This document shows, piece by piece, positions 25,956 to 26,388 of a stretch of DNA of 26,388 nt. Position 1 is the first letter of the stretch. Every line of letters starts with the position of its first letter. The translations under genes and the position numbers were made by a program. The notes beneath the pieces were generated by a model. That model was not told the DNA's origin. It saw nothing but the letters and a program-made list of their open reading frames with translations, and did not search any database. Source of the stretch: a virus; the IMG/VR virus record IMGVR_UViG_3300015371_000146, positions 1 through 26,388 of that record; one strand, 5' to 3'.

Positions 25956-26388
25956 GCCCTATCTCGACCTGCCCTGACGCGCCACGCTCCGGCCCCGTTC
26001 ATGCCGACTAGCCTGCTCTCGCTCGAGCCGTGTCGCGCCATCAGCGACTATCCTCGTCGCGCCAACCCTTCCCTGATCGCCTCGACGACCCTACCCGCGG
26101 CAACCGCTATCCCCGCCGAACCTACCCGACTGGTCTAGCCCCGCGCGTGCCGCTACTCGCCTCGGCCACGACGACTTGTCAGGCCTCACCGAGATCAAAC
26201 CAGCTCTGCTCGACTTGCCTCACCGTCCCTCATCAGGCCGCGCCGTGATCCTGTCGACGGGCCTGCTCCACTCATGCCCAACCAGGCCGACTAGTCAGGC
26301 CCTGCGCAACCCCGTCCATGTCGACCAGCCCACCCATTCCACGTCGAACCTGACCGATCCGACCGACTCATCCGGCCAGCCCACCTCT
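25956..26388. repeat. C-rich, gene-free sequence with degenerate short repeats
   Basis: No convincing gene is seen. The plus strand is strongly C-over-G. Words recur with variation: GACTAGTCAGGCC (26289-26301), GACTTGTCAGGCC (26173-26185) and CATCAGGCC near 26231; GACCAGCCCACC, GGCCAGCCCACC and GACCAGCCACGCC; CGACTATCC near 25769 and 26045. The stretch may be an origin-proximal, packaging or repeat region. A minus-strand frame open from the right edge to 26295 could be the end of another gene. Confidence 0.5.

Overview
The window reads as part of a double-stranded DNA tailed phage (or prophage) of a high-GC Gram-positive host, most likely an actinobacterium. The virion genes are a portal-type protein, a MuF-like head protein, an HGG-motif protein next to it, tail-fibre-like proteins and a CHAP endolysin. 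The host assignment rests on high GC, many GTG starts, and DUF2510-, DUF6011- and PRC-barrel/DUF2382-like proteins typical of actinobacteria and their phages. I saw no tRNA gene, CRISPR array, transposase, integrase or large terminase.

Layout. 1-1646 (+) is the end of a tail operon with two tandem paralogous C1q-like proteins. 1620-3311 (-) holds a CHAP endolysin, a small charged protein and a baseplate/Ig-like protein. 3421-3684 (+) is a lone charged coiled-coil gene closed by a perfect bidirectional terminator. From 25283 down to 3742 every gene runs on the minus strand, densely packed with many ATGA/TGATG overlaps. In transcription order this block holds: small membrane, zinc and LuxR-type proteins (25283-24027); an envelope set of lipoprotein, PRC-barrel protein and secreted WGxxGxxG-like protein (23943-22319); a head module with MuF-like, HGG-motif and portal-type proteins interleaved with small genes (22245-16814); small zinc proteins and a SAM methyltransferase (16760-15408); a recombination and nucleotide module with a Cas4/RecB-like nuclease, Sak4-like ATPase, ssDNA-binding-like protein and all-alpha NTP pyrophosphatase (15459-12352); a CobS/MoxR-like AAA ATPase with a CobT-like VWA/metallopeptidase partner (11852-8179); and finally a DUF6011 protein, a ParB-like protein and others (8161-3742). 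Beyond 25283 lie a CG alternating tract, a probable structured non-coding RNA on the plus strand with its own promoter, and about 640 bp of C-rich, nearly gene-free, degenerate-repeat sequence.

The most unusual signal is regulatory. At least eight promoters share a TGG-type -35 (TGGACG, TGGCTT, TGGAAC and similar), a 16-17 bp spacer and TATAAT/TATAGT, often overlapped by an ATACAC-N4-GTGTAT dyad. About 17 minus-strand genes carry a CAGAC-N-CAGAC element at their start. In some it lies in a 5' leader just before the Shine-Dalgarno sequence. In six it forms the first codons of the gene (Met-Thr-Gln-Thr-type N-termini), and there the -10 box lies 6-7 nt from the start codon, which implies leaderless mRNAs. 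The conservation therefore appears to act on nucleic acid near the transcript 5' end. It resembles in concept the start-associated sequences of Cluster K mycobacteriophages but has a different sequence. The same -35/-10 type drives the putative RNA at 25538-25747.
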